A stretch of DNA of 64,000 nt from Pseudemcibacter sp038106445 (GCA_038106445.1 JAYODU010000004.1:1-64000), one strand, 5' to 3'. Positions 44,307 through 53,350 are shown, counted from the stretch's first letter. The notes: generated from the letters alone by a model not told the origin. Translations and numbers: made by a program.

Positions 44307-46490
44307 TTAAAAACTGCCCTGAATAGAGACCAGCACTTTTACCGGTGTTTTATGGAATTTTTCGGCCCTCCTTATCAGTTCATTAAATCTTATATGGTCA
44401 CGATAATTATCAAGAACTGAGCGGCCAGTTGCTCTATTTTCCTGAGCAACCTCTATACGTGCCTTATGTCCCGGAAGGACTTCATATTCGGCAAAAGCGG
44501 ATAAATGGGTGCCCGGTTTCCACGGCCAATAATAATTTCTTTCGTAGGCCGCATGCTCACTACGCATTCGTGCTTCAAAACCATAGGAGAGTTTAAGTTC
44601 CGTTACATCATGGCGGAAGTTGAATGTAAAACTGTGATCGGAAGCCCGGTCAAACTTCCGGCTCAAGCCGGTAAATTGGTCAATAACCCGTTTTTTCTCA
44701 TAAACATATCCGATACTTACGATTGCCTGCGGTATATTCAATGCGCCAAGACGCAGGTTGGCATTCAATTTTACACCCTTCGCACTTGCCTTATCAATAT
44801 TACCCGACTTTGATGAAAAATTGACCTCATCACGAAGTGCAACTGTCGGCGGCAGGGCGAAAAACGCTTCACTTGAAATCGGGTTGCCCATAAAGTCGAC
44901 ATATTCACTAAAATCAACCTTTGCAATATAGTCTTTATAGGTATGATAAAAAACCTCGCCATCGATCGATCCGTTATCCCCGGCAAATCTATGCTCGTAT
45001 GCAATTGAGAATTCCCAGACCTGTTCCGGTCTTATATTTGTGTTGCCCGGTTCAAACTGGTTTGTCCTTTGATCGAAGGATGTCACAAAATTATTAAAAT
45101 CAAGCTGGCTTACTTTCTTTTCGATAGTTAAACGAACCTGATCTCTTTCCGTATGATCATAACGCAAATTTAAGCGTGGCTTATAATATGTGAAATTGGT
45201 ATCACGTCTTTCAACAGTTCCATTTGCAAAGTAATTATCAGCGATTATTTTCGAAAATTCTGTGGTCAATGAACTTTGCAGAACAAGGGTCGGCGCTATA
45301 TTATAGGTATGATTAGCAAAAACCTCATAGCGGTTTTCTTTAATTCTGACATCATCCGATGTGGAAAGAACCAGTGCGTCTGCAGCCGATGCCGCACGGT
45401 AATCATTGAATGTTTTATCAAAATTATTAATTGCCGCCTCACCGCCCCATTCAAGGGATTGTTTCTGACCTAATGAATACGTCATTGATCCTCTGAATAT
45501 TTTTTCTGACTTATCCAGATTGGTAAGTTCCGTTGCATACTGATAGCCGGCAGGGTCAATTTCCCTATGCCTGTCAATAAACCTATCTTCTTTGCTGTTA
45601 TTCAATACAAACAATGCTTTAAACCGACCAAGTCCGATAAAATCATGGGTATAATCACCACCGATTTCCCATTTGTCATTATCGTCGGTTCGGTCCCAAA
45701 TGGTATGATCAGCCGCCATACCTGTTTCGATGTGAATTTCCTGATTTTCAGCGTTCGTCGGTTCAAAAAAACCATTTAACCTAAGCTGGGAACTGTCGGA
45801 AAAGTTGTAAGCAAGATTGGAATTGAATACATATCCTTTATTCTGTCTCTCGACCCTTACCTCCTTGTCACCAGTTAGCTGATTTGCAGCATCATAAATA
45901 AGTTCATCACGATCAAAATAAACCAGTTCATTCTTTCGCTCTGCACTGAGCATATATTCCAGCCCCCCTATCGTGCCACTTTGAGAAAGCAAAAATTCCG
46001 GCGCAAATTTACGACCAACCAAATAATTTCCTGTAACTTTCCAGAATGTTGTTGATGTTGTCCCGCCTTCAAGGAGTATAATATTTATAACAAGCCCCTG
46101 GCTCTGTACATCAAGTCCACTGGCGGCCCCACGAATAAGTTCAATTCTGCTGACCTGCGCGGCAGATATTCGCGATAAGTTATCATCAATTGAATTCGCC
46201 TTTCCCGCAAGCCTTTTTCCGCCGATCAGGATCTGGTCACCACCTGAGCCAAAACCACGGTCCGCTTGAACAGTTTGACCACCACCGGTATTTTGTCTTC
46301 TGTTTCTTTCCAGTATTTCAGGAACACCCGGAATGCGTTGCAGCATATCAAGCAAAGTAACAGGGGAAAATCTTTCAAAATAATCCTTGTTATAGGTCAC
46401 CGTTGCCGCATTATTTTCAGAAATTTCCTGAGCAAAAACAATAGAATGGCCAGCGATTATGCTAAGCAAACAACAGCTTAAAATTTTCAA
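44307..46490 (-). CDS. TonB-dependent outer-membrane receptor (second)
   Basis: A 727-residue TonB-dependent receptor with a signal peptide (cleavage near residue 20, FAQE). The plug domain contains TLLDMLQRIPGVPEIL, GSGGDQILIGGKRLAGK and RIELIRGAASGLDVQSQGLVINIIL. A barrel rich in aromatic residues follows and ends in VLVSIQGSF with a terminal Phe. It is unlike the receptor at 35.7 kb and belongs to the group with a DNQILINGKR-type plug, which includes receptors for non-iron substrates. It is convergent with the Cys/Met PLP gene. The substrate is not known. Confidence 0.88.
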   Translation of the reverse strand: MKILSCCLLSIIAGHSIVFAQEISENNAATVTYNKDYFERFSPVTLLDMLQRIPGVPEILERNRRQNTGGGQTVQADRGFGSGGDQILIGGKRLAGKANSIDDNLSRISAAQVSRIELIRGAASGLDVQSQGLVINIILLEGGTTSTTFWKVTGNYLVGRKFAPEFLLSQSGTIGGLEYMLSAERKNELVYFDRDELIYDAANQLTGDKEVRVERQNKGYVFNSNLAYNFSDSSQLRLNGFFEPTNAENQEIHIETGMAADHTIWDRTDDNDKWEIGGDYTHDFIGLGRFKALFVLNNSKEDRFIDRHREIDPAGYQYATELTNLDKSEKIFRGSMTYSLGQKQSLEWGGEAAINNFDKTFNDYRAASAADALVLSTSDDVRIKENRYEVFANHTYNIAPTLVLQSSLTTEFSKIIADNYFANGTVERRDTNFTYYKPRLNLRYDHTERDQVRLTIEKKVSQLDFNNFVTSFDQRTNQFEPGNTNIRPEQVWEFSIAYEHRFAGDNGSIDGEVFYHTYKDYIAKVDFSEYVDFMGNPISSEAFFALPPTVALRDEVNFSSKSGNIDKASAKGVKLNANLRLGALNIPQAIVSIGYVYEKKRVIDQFTGLSRKFDRASDHSFTFNFRHDVTELKLSYGFEARMRSEHAAYERNYYWPWKPGTHLSAFAEYEVLPGHKARIEVAQENRATGRSVLDNYRDHIRFNELIRRAEKFHKTPVKVLVSIQGSF

Positions 46491-46929
46491 GATATGCCCC
46501 TAATTTATGCATATTATCATTTAAATGTTATGATATTACATAATACTGCATAAAAAAGTGGTCAAGTAAATGATTTATATTGAAAAAAGATCGTTACTGA
46601 AACAGATGACTCAAATGAGCATGTATTCACAACTTGGCGAGATTGCTCAATGGTAACAAAGGAGCACTTCTATCACGTGGGTGCAAAGGAGGCAAATCGT
46701 AATGCTGTATTTGAAGCACTTATTACAAATTTCATAACACCACAATCTTTTCTGATTAACAGTTTTGATCCACAGAAATGCAGTAAGAGTTTATCTATTG
46801 CTGCTGTTTCTAAACAAATCAAAATGGCTTTTTAAATATCAATTCATTATCAATAATTTAGTACTGCGAGACCAATACAACATCCACTAATATAAGAAGT
46901 AGACAATTAAGTATCACAGTACAATAAAA
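46491..46929. other. Gene-poor stretch of 439 bp
   Basis: Contains AT-rich sequence that must include the promoter of the TonB receptor, plus a frame of 61 codons (46650-46835) without a good ribosome binding site or recognisable motif. A shorter 27-codon frame ends near 46654. I see no RNA gene or repeat. The downstream half is the 3' region of the pcaF-like gene. It may be a decayed gene. Confidence 0.3.
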
Positions 46930-48129
46930 TTAAACCCGTTCGATCACCATGGCGATGCCCTGCCCGACACCGATACACATGGTGCAAAGGGCATATTTTC
47001 CGTCAGTGCGCTCAAGCTGGTTAACCGCGGTTGTGACAAGGCGCACACCGCTCATCCCAAGCGGATGACCAAATGCAATCGCGCCGCCCTGCGGGTTGAT
47101 GCGGGGATCATCATCCGAAAGCCCCAAGGTGCGTGTGCAGGCAAGCACCTGCGCGGCAAAGGCTTCGTTAAGTTCAATAATATCCATATCATCAAGGGAC
47201 AGATCAAGACGGGAAAGAAGCTTGTTTGTCGCCGGTACAGGACCGATCCCCATGGTGCGCGGCGGCACCCCGGCAACCGCAGAGCCCAGAATACGGGCAC
47301 GGGGTTTAAGTACGTGTTTTTTTGCCGCATCACCGGACGCAACCAAGGTCGCGGCCGCGCCATCATTAATGCCGGATGCATTGCCGGCGGTTACGGTACC
47401 GCCTTCAAATATCGGGCGGAGGGCCACCATTTTTTCAAGCGATGTTTCACGGGGATGTTCGTCCGCATTTATTGTCACAGGATCACCTTTTCGCTGTGGA
47501 ATTGTTACCGCAACAAGTTCTGCTGCTGTTTGACCCGCAGCAATGGCGGCTGCGGCTTTTTGCTGTGACCAGAAGGCGAATTTATCCTGATCTTCGCGGG
47601 AAATATTCAGCTCAGTTGCAAGATTTTCTGCCGTTTGCGGCATCACGTCCGTGCCATACATTTTATCAAGTTTTTTATTGATAAAGCGCCAGCCCATTGT
47701 GGTGTCTTCCAATGTGTGGGTCCTGTCATATGGGTTTTGTGCCTTGCCCATCACAAACGGGGCGCGTGACATGCTTTCCACACCGCCCGCGATCATCATG
47801 TCCCCTTCGCCCACGGCAATGGCATTGGCCACAATCCCGATTGCATTAAGCCCGGAACCACACAGCCTGTTTACCGTTGTGGCGGCCACTTCCTGAGGCA
47901 ATCCGGCAAGAAGCGTTGCCATACGGCCCACATTGCGGTTGTCTTCACCGGCCTGATTGGCGCAACCATAAACCACATCATCAACCGCCGCCCAGTCGAC
48001 ATTTTTATTGCGTTCCATCAGTGCCATGATCGGAATGGCGGCAAGATCATCGGCGCGAACCGCCGCAAGACCACCACCATACCGCCCAACCGGTGTACGG
48101 ACAGCATCACAAATAAAAACATCTTTCAT
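46930..48129 (-). CDS. pcaF: Thiolase of the 3-oxoadipyl-CoA thiolase type
   Basis: Cleaves 3-oxoadipyl-CoA with CoA to succinyl-CoA and acetyl-CoA. The 399-residue protein has the nucleophilic Cys90 (NRLCGSG), the GHPLGMSG His and the CTMCIGVGQG Cys near the C-terminus. Many segments match PcaF more than acetoacetyl-CoA thiolase: FICDAVRTPVGRYGG, VDWAAVDDVVYGCANQAGE, NVGRMATLLAGLP and DTTMGWRFIN. It is the last gene of the aminomutase operon, 12 bp after the transaminase. A good ribosome binding site (AAAGGAAG) precedes the ATG. A broader acetyl-CoA acyltransferase role cannot be excluded. Confidence 0.85.
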   Translation of the reverse strand: MKDVFICDAVRTPVGRYGGGLAAVRADDLAAIPIMALMERNKNVDWAAVDDVVYGCANQAGEDNRNVGRMATLLAGLPQEVAATTVNRLCGSGLNAIGIVANAIAVGEGDMMIAGGVESMSRAPFVMGKAQNPYDRTHTLEDTTMGWRFINKKLDKMYGTDVMPQTAENLATELNISREDQDKFAFWSQQKAAAAIAAGQTAAELVAVTIPQRKGDPVTINADEHPRETSLEKMVALRPIFEGGTVTAGNASGINDGAAATLVASGDAAKKHVLKPRARILGSAVAGVPPRTMGIGPVPATNKLLSRLDLSLDDMDIIELNEAFAAQVLACTRTLGLSDDDPRINPQGGAIAFGHPLGMSGVRLVTTAVNQLERTDGKYALCTMCIGVGQGIAMVIERV

Positions 48130-48141
48130 AAGAGCTTCCTT

Positions 48142-49449
48142 TTAAAACTGGTTTTGCATTTTCTTAAAACCGCTATGGACGGCTTCGGCAAGCTTGTCAA
48201 TTTCGGTTTCCATCATCACCGTTGATAACACACCGGTACAGGTGTTGATCATCATAAACCCGCTATCAAACAAATGATCAAGCAATGTTTTGGTAAGCGC
48301 ACTTTCCCGCGGTGAAACATAAGCATCACGGTAACTGACCGGCGCCGTTTCCTTCATATGAATACGGAACATGGAACCACCGCCCGTTACGCAGGCGGGA
48401 ACATCCGCAAGCTTTATGGCTTCGTTAATTGAATTTCTTGCATATTCCGCAAGTTTATTAAGCCGTTTGACCGCATCCCGGTCAAACAGTTCCATGGCCA
48501 CGCGGCCCGCTGTCATGGTAATCGGGTTTGCTGAAAATGTTCCTGAATGCGGGAACAGTACCTTTTCCGCAAGCGGGTCCATCACATCCATCACATCCGC
48601 GCGACCGGCAAGCGCCCCGACCGGAAAACCGCCTCCGATCATTTTACCCATGGCGGTAAGGTCCGGTTTAATGCCCGGGAACCATTCCTGCGCACCACCA
48701 TAATTGGAACGGTAGGTAATAACCTCATCAAACACAAGAAGGCTGCCATTTTTACACGCCCATGCATCAATGGCACGGACAAATGCGTCATCCGCAGGTA
48801 CAAGCCCGATACGGTGCGGCATCACATCCAGAAGGACGCAGGCGATATCGTCTGCATGCTGTTCAAGAATTTTGATCGCACGTTCCGGTTCGTTAAACGG
48901 AATAATTACTACATCATCAAGGGCTGCCTGCGGGGTACCGTATGCAACGGGCACACTTTTCGGGCTATCCGCATCGCCCCAGTTTTCCGGTTTTGATGTC
49001 TGGCTTACTTCTGCGTAATCATAAAGCCCGTGGTAGGCGCCTTCCGCCTTGGCGATTTTTGATCTGCCAGTGAAGGCGCGTGAAGCCTTAAGACAGCTCA
49101 TGACCGCTTCGGTACCGGAATTGACAAACCGCATCTTTTCGAAACTTTCCGAACGGTTGACAATATGTTCCGCATAAATAACTTCCGCTTCGGTTCCGAT
49201 GGTGAAGGCTGTTCCTCTGGCAAGTTGCGCACTTACGGCTTCAACAATCGCGGGATGGGCATGCCCGTGGATAAGCGAACACATGTTATTGGCAAAATCA
49301 ATGCGTTTGACGCCCTCTATATCGGTGACGTAACACCCTTCGCCCTTATCCACATAAAGCGGATGAGGTTTTCTTAAAATTGTATTTCGGCTGCAGCCGC
49401 CAGGCATCACCTTTAGGCCGCGCTCGTAAAGTTCTGAACTTTTTGACAT
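48142..49449 (-). CDS. Class III PLP transaminase of the GSA/beta-amino-acid type
   Basis: A 435-residue fold-type I enzyme close to glutamate-1-semialdehyde aminomutase and beta-phenylalanine transaminases. PLP-site features: SGTEA at 111-115, YHG at 139-141, FDEV (Asp241) and the Schiff-base Lys269 (TAMGKMIGGG). Near the N-terminus MPGGCSR places Arg21 where, as I recall, beta-phenylalanine transaminase of Variovorax has the carboxylate-binding Arg41 in MPGANSR. That points to beta-amino acids. It is not hemL, because it sits between pcaJ and pcaF in a catabolic operon. Proposed role: 3-aminoadipate to 3-oxoadipate. That assignment is inference. Confidence 0.8.
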   Translation of the reverse strand: MSKSSELYERGLKVMPGGCSRNTILRKPHPLYVDKGEGCYVTDIEGVKRIDFANNMCSLIHGHAHPAIVEAVSAQLARGTAFTIGTEAEVIYAEHIVNRSESFEKMRFVNSGTEAVMSCLKASRAFTGRSKIAKAEGAYHGLYDYAEVSQTSKPENWGDADSPKSVPVAYGTPQAALDDVVIIPFNEPERAIKILEQHADDIACVLLDVMPHRIGLVPADDAFVRAIDAWACKNGSLLVFDEVITYRSNYGGAQEWFPGIKPDLTAMGKMIGGGFPVGALAGRADVMDVMDPLAEKVLFPHSGTFSANPITMTAGRVAMELFDRDAVKRLNKLAEYARNSINEAIKLADVPACVTGGGSMFRIHMKETAPVSYRDAYVSPRESALTKTLLDHLFDSGFMMINTCTGVLSTVMMETEIDKLAEAVHSGFKKMQNQF

Positions 49450-49460
49450 TTCTTTTTCCT

Positions 49461-50114
49461 TTAAGCGGCAATCAGTTTGCAGCCGGTTCTTTCCTGTACA
49501 TAATCAAAATCCACACCGGGGGCGAGTTCAACAATTTTAAACCCTTCCGATGTTACATCAATCACCGCAAGATCAGTATATACGCGGCTGACCACACCCA
49601 CACCCGTTAGCGGGAATGTGCATTTTGAAACCAGTTTCGGATGCCCTTCACTGGTAACATGCTGGGTAATGACATTAATGGTTTTAACACCGGCCACCAG
49701 ATCCATTGCTCCGCCCACGGCAGGGATCGCATCGGGATTACCGGTTGACCAGTTGGCAAGGTCGCCATTTTCCGCAACCTGCATGGCGCCAAGCACACAA
49801 ATATCAATATGACCGCCACGGATCATTGAAAAACTGTCCGCATGATGAAAATATGCTGCACCCGGTATTGCGGTAACATTTCTTTTGCCCGCGTTTATAA
49901 GTTCGGGGTCTTCCATGCCCGGTTCGGGTGCATCACCCATACCAAGAAGGCCATTTTCTGTATGATATATGACTTCGCGTCCTTCGGGTACATAACGCAC
50001 CACTTTTTCAGGGATGCCAATACCCAGATTCACATAAGCACCATTTGGGATGTCCTGCGCGGCGCGCTCTGCCATCTGTTCACGGTTCCAGCCGAAATTC
50101 TGCTCTTCACTCAT
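49461..50114 (-). CDS. pcaJ: 3-oxoacid CoA-transferase subunit B (PcaJ-like)
   Basis: Beta subunit of a two-subunit CoA-transferase that moves CoA from succinyl-CoA to a 3-oxoacid. The catalytic Glu53 is in TENGLLGMG, and the GGHIDICVLGAMQV and LPLTG-like (FPLTGVGVVSRV) segments are typical. It overlaps pcaI by 4 bp, so the subunits are translationally coupled. AtoA-type acetoacetate transferases are close relatives; PcaJ is favoured because the partner and the thiolase look PcaI- and PcaF-like. 217 residues is normal. Confidence 0.83.
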   Translation of the reverse strand: MSEEQNFGWNREQMAERAAQDIPNGAYVNLGIGIPEKVVRYVPEGREVIYHTENGLLGMGDAPEPGMEDPELINAGKRNVTAIPGAAYFHHADSFSMIRGGHIDICVLGAMQVAENGDLANWSTGNPDAIPAVGGAMDLVAGVKTINVITQHVTSEGHPKLVSKCTFPLTGVGVVSRVYTDLAVIDVTSEGFKIVELAPGVDFDYVQERTGCKLIAA

Positions 50115-50821
50115 GGGTACACCTCCCCGGCAGCAACAAGTTCACTTTCATGTAGAGGGTTATTAACGGTTACGATCTGATCAACAAAGATACCCGGTGT
50201 CACGACAATTTCCGGATCAATTTCACCGGCTTCGACAAATTCCTTTGTCTGCACAATGGTGGTTTCCGCGGCCATGGCCATGATGGGGGCAAAATTACGG
50301 GCCGTTTTATTATAAACCAGATTGCCATAACGATCAGCACGCAAACATTTGATAAGGGAGAAGTCGGCCTTAAGACCATATTCAAGCACATAATCACGCC
50401 CGTTTATGGTGCGCACTTCCTTCCCTTCTGCAAGGGGTGTACCTACGGACGTCGCGGTATAAAAGGCGGGAACACCCGCCCCACCCGCACGGATCCGTTC
50501 GGCAAGCGTACCTTGGGGAACAAGTTCCAGTTCAATTTCACCTTTTGTATAAAGTTCCGGAAAAACGGTTGAATTTGCGGTTCTGGGAAAAGAGCAGATC
50601 ATTTTTGAAACCCGTCTGTTCTCAATAAGTGCGGCAAGCCCCACATGGCCGGAACCGGTATTATTATTTACAACTGTAAGATTTTTTGCACCCTGGTCGA
50701 TCAGCGCATGAATAAGTTCGATGGGGCTTCCCGCCTCACCAAATCCGCCGATCATGACGGTGGCACCATCATGGATATTTGCCACCGCCTGTGCGACAGA
50801 TTTCACCTGTTTATTGATCAT
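50111..50821 (-). CDS. pcaI: 3-oxoacid CoA-transferase subunit A (PcaI-like)
   Basis: Alpha subunit of the CoA-transferase. The 236-residue protein has the glycine loop VMIGGFGEAGSP, then LTVVNNNTGSG and ICSFPRTAN, and ELVPQGTLAERIRAGGAGVPAFYT, as in PcaI of the 3-oxoadipate pathway. The length and the C-terminal VTPGIFVDQIVTV also fit. It follows the aminomutase gene by 20 bp and precedes pcaJ. Together with PcaJ it would make 3-oxoadipyl-CoA from 3-oxoadipate and succinyl-CoA. Confidence 0.85.
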   Translation of the reverse strand: MINKQVKSVAQAVANIHDGATVMIGGFGEAGSPIELIHALIDQGAKNLTVVNNNTGSGHVGLAALIENRRVSKMICSFPRTANSTVFPELYTKGEIELELVPQGTLAERIRAGGAGVPAFYTATSVGTPLAEGKEVRTINGRDYVLEYGLKADFSLIKCLRADRYGNLVYNKTARNFAPIMAMAAETTIVQTKEFVEAGEIDPEIVVTPGIFVDQIVTVNNPLHESELVAAGEVYP

Positions 50822-50841
50822 AAACTACGTCCTTATGATGC

Positions 50842-52254
50842 TTATGCTTTGATACCGAACAAACCTGCTTCATCATAAATAACACGGTCTTTATATCCGT
50901 CAAACCAGATTGCATCGGGATTACGGCCCACGATTGCCACCTGACCCTTTTTCGGGGCGTCTTCCGCAGAACGCAGAAGTTTAAAGATCACAACACCGTT
51001 TTCACTGCCGGGCACACCTTCTATCGGTTCATTGGTAACGGCTGCTACCTCTGTTTTACCGTAATAATGGGTAATGGAAAGACGGGCATGTGCCTCAACA
51101 CCGGAAAGGCCACGCTGCGACGTATTCAGGATACGCCATGCTTCCTCGATCGGAACATTGAAAGCTTTATGGCCAACAATATCACGACCACAGAAGAAAT
51201 AGTGGTTTTCAACTTTTTTGCGTCGAAGTTCACGTTGCATGATACGAAGGGCATCCGGATCATTATTGATGTTTTTGATGATTGGTGCCTGATTATCCAG
51301 GGTAACAAATCCGCGCTTGCCAAATTGATCAATGGCTTTTTCAGTCGCTTCAACCCATTTAAGGCCACCGCCTGGCATATCGATATAATTTCCATCTTCA
51401 TCTTTTTCCAAAAACTCATCCGGATGGTTAAAGTGAATCATAAAACGGAGTTTTGTTTGCGGATATGCAGCGTGGAAATCATCCATCATTTTAAAGAAGC
51501 TTTCATCAAAGCGGTGCGGGAAAAACGCAAGCTCTTTTGTACCCAAACGGATGCTTTCGATACCAGCTTCTGAAAGTGCTGCCCACCATGACGCGATCCC
51601 CTTGTTGGCAAGTACCATCGGATCACCACCGGACATAAGAATTTCACGAAGTCTTTCACGGCCGGTTTTCGGATGAATACCGCCTGCTTCTTCTACTTCC
51701 CTGTTATGCCTAATAATGTATTCAACAAGGTCCGGAATCTGTGCAAGTCCTTTTGCCTGAATTGAACCGTCTTCGCGCACGATTTCTTTTTTCGCTATCA
51801 GTTCTTCACGGTAACAGAAACGGCAGTGCGCTGAACATGTGCCCGCCACATAAATAAGGCCAAGCTCATATTTATGGATCAGACCTTCAACCGGGCTGTA
51901 GCTCATTTGCTTGCCCGGATCTTCGGAACCCGCGAGATCAAATGTTTCAGCCGGACTTGCTTTTACAAGTGTACGTATTGGTGCACTGACGCGGGCCCGT
52001 TCAAAATAATGTCGGGTGATTTTAACCGGCATACGGGCTTCGATATCCCGGTTGGTGCCTTTAAGCGCAGAAATCGCATCAATTTCTTCCTGACTGTAAA
52101 AATCCTTCATATCATCATCGACTTTACCATCGATGAATTTCTGAAGACCCGTTACGATCTGACGGTCATATTTTGCATTTTCTACTTTTGAAAGAAATTC
52201 AGTTTCTTTTTCTGTTGGAACATGTTTCTTACGAATTGGATTTTGTACGTTCAT
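50842..52254 (-). CDS. KamA-family radical-SAM 2,3-aminomutase with altered substrate pocket
   Basis: A 470-residue PLP- and SAM-dependent aminomutase that moves an alpha-amino group to the beta carbon. The cluster motif CxxxCxxC is Cys140, Cys144, Cys147 (CSAHCRFC). The SAM-binding SGGDP is at 208-212. The PLP Lys is probably Lys400 in HYYGKTEV, where classical KamA has GGGGKTPV. Aligned by eye, the two Asp that bind the lysine side-chain amine in clostridial KamA (Asp293, Asp330) fall at Arg357 and about Ser393. That fits a substrate with a side-chain carboxylate, such as 2-aminoadipate or glutamate. A ribosome binding site (AAGGGC) precedes the ATG. First gene of the operon. Confidence 0.85.
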   Translation of the reverse strand: MNVQNPIRKKHVPTEKETEFLSKVENAKYDRQIVTGLQKFIDGKVDDDMKDFYSQEEIDAISALKGTNRDIEARMPVKITRHYFERARVSAPIRTLVKASPAETFDLAGSEDPGKQMSYSPVEGLIHKYELGLIYVAGTCSAHCRFCYREELIAKKEIVREDGSIQAKGLAQIPDLVEYIIRHNREVEEAGGIHPKTGRERLREILMSGGDPMVLANKGIASWWAALSEAGIESIRLGTKELAFFPHRFDESFFKMMDDFHAAYPQTKLRFMIHFNHPDEFLEKDEDGNYIDMPGGGLKWVEATEKAIDQFGKRGFVTLDNQAPIIKNINNDPDALRIMQRELRRKKVENHYFFCGRDIVGHKAFNVPIEEAWRILNTSQRGLSGVEAHARLSITHYYGKTEVAAVTNEPIEGVPGSENGVVIFKLLRSAEDAPKKGQVAIVGRNPDAIWFDGYKDRVIYDEAGLFGIKA

Positions 52255-52351
52255 AATTTAGCCCTTTAAGCATTTTACCTGAAAACAAATAAACGAATTT
52301 GAAGTTATTTTATTACAAAAACTCACTTTAAATTCATTCTTACATTAAAAA

Positions 52352-52370
52352 TTATCCGTAAATTACATAA
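52352..52370. promoter_or_regulatory. Candidate LysR-type binding site
   Basis: TTATCCGTAAATTACATAA has the form TTAT-N11-ATAA with an inner palindrome GTAAATTAC. It lies between the divergent aminomutase and LysR genes, about 12 bp upstream of the LysR promoter, as expected for a LysR activator site. Confidence 0.4.
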
Positions 52371-52381
52371 AAATAGCGGTG

Positions 52382-52410
52382 TTGACAACTCATTCTTGGT
52401 CACGTATGTA
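52382..52410 (+). promoter_or_regulatory. Sigma-70 promoter for the LysR gene
   Basis: A consensus TTGACA (52382-52387), 17-bp spacer and TATGTA (52405-52410), followed within about 30 bp by the LysR start codon. Confidence 0.55.
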
Positions 52411-52441
52411 TGATTTTTTGTAATGAATGGAAAACAAATCA

Positions 52442-53350
52442 ATGCTTGGTCAACGACGCCTTATTCCCAGCACTAGTATGCTGATGGCATTTGAATCATC
52501 CGCCAGAAACGGTAGTTTTACAGGCGCTGCACAGGAACTGAGCCTTACCCAAGGCGCAATCAGTCGCCAGGTCAGTGCACTTGAAGACCAGCTGGGCGTT
52601 AAACTTTTTGAACGGGTAAAGAAAACCATACGGTTGACTGAAGTTGGTGAAGCCTATGCAGATGAAGTCGCCGTCGCGCTTAGAACAATCAGAAATGCAT
52701 CATTAAATGCCGTGAGTGATACTCAGGGTCAAACGTTAAATCTTGCTATTCTTCCGACTTTTGGCATGCGCTGGCTTATGCCCAGGTTTCCTGATTTTCT
52801 AGCAAAAAATCCACAAATTACTTTTAATTTTACCAGTAAATTATCACCGTTTGATTTTTCAAGTGAAAATCTTCATTCGGCCATTCACTTCGGGCATCCT
52901 GACTGGCACGGTACAGAAGGAACATTTTTAATGAGTGAAGAAGCCGTTCCGGTTGCCGCACCGTCATTCATTGGCGATCATATTATTCGTGATGCAAATG
53001 AAATACTAAAAATGCCGCTTTTGCATATTGAAACACGGCCTGATGCTTGGTCCGACTGGTTCAAGCAGAATAACTTGACGCCGCCAAATACACGGGGGAT
53101 GGTTTTAGAACAATTTTCTATGGTGACACAAGCGGCAGTAGCGGGCCTTGGTGTAGCACTCCTGCCTCATTTCCTGATTAATACGGAGTTGGAACGAGGT
53201 GAGCTTGAAATACTCATGGATAACCCGCTAAAAAACAGTGCCGGATACTACCTGATCACCCCTAAAACACATGCGGGATACGGCCCCGTTGTGGCATTAA
53301 AAGAATGGCTGCTTGAGCAAACGAATTTGATTGAAAACAGTGTAAGCTGA
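52442..53350 (+). CDS. LysR-family regulator (GcvA-like)
   Basis: A 302-residue LysR regulator. The N-terminal helix-turn-helix is clear (MAFESSARNGSFTGAAQELSLTQGAISRQVSALEDQLG region) and the effector domain begins around residue 90. The sequence resembles the GcvA/AmpR-type subgroup. I favour the ATG at 52442, which has a GGA 10 nt upstream and the usual length before the helix-turn-helix; an ATG at 52427 is also in frame. Divergent position, a LysR-type site and a promoter between the genes suggest that it controls the aminomutase operon. The ligand could be an intermediate of that pathway. Confidence 0.85.
   Translation: MLGQRRLIPSTSMLMAFESSARNGSFTGAAQELSLTQGAISRQVSALEDQLGVKLFERVKKTIRLTEVGEAYADEVAVALRTIRNASLNAVSDTQGQTLNLAILPTFGMRWLMPRFPDFLAKNPQITFNFTSKLSPFDFSSENLHSAIHFGHPDWHGTEGTFLMSEEAVPVAAPSFIGDHIIRDANEILKMPLLHIETRPDAWSDWFKQNNLTPPNTRGMVLEQFSMVTQAAVAGLGVALLPHFLINTELERGELEILMDNPLKNSAGYYLITPKTHAGYGPVVALKEWLLEQTNLIENSVS

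Noticed and set aside
46650..46835. 61-codon frame as a gene
   Set aside because: No ribosome binding site, no recognisable motif and no supporting context.
47065..47568. Long open frames antisense to the thiolase and to other catabolic genes
   Set aside because: They mirror well-conserved genes on the other strand, with no start signals of their own.
48142..49449. hemL (glutamate-1-semialdehyde aminomutase)
   Set aside because: The operon context is catabolic, and the Arg in the N-terminal MPGGCSR motif fits beta-amino-acid transaminases better.
46930..52254. Classical lysine fermentation operon (KamA, KamDE, Kdd, Kce, Kal)
   Set aside because: KamDE, Kdd and Kal are absent, the only Kce-like (BKACE) gene is 30 kb away in another cluster, and the CoA-transferase and thiolase look like PcaIJF, not AtoDA/AtoB.
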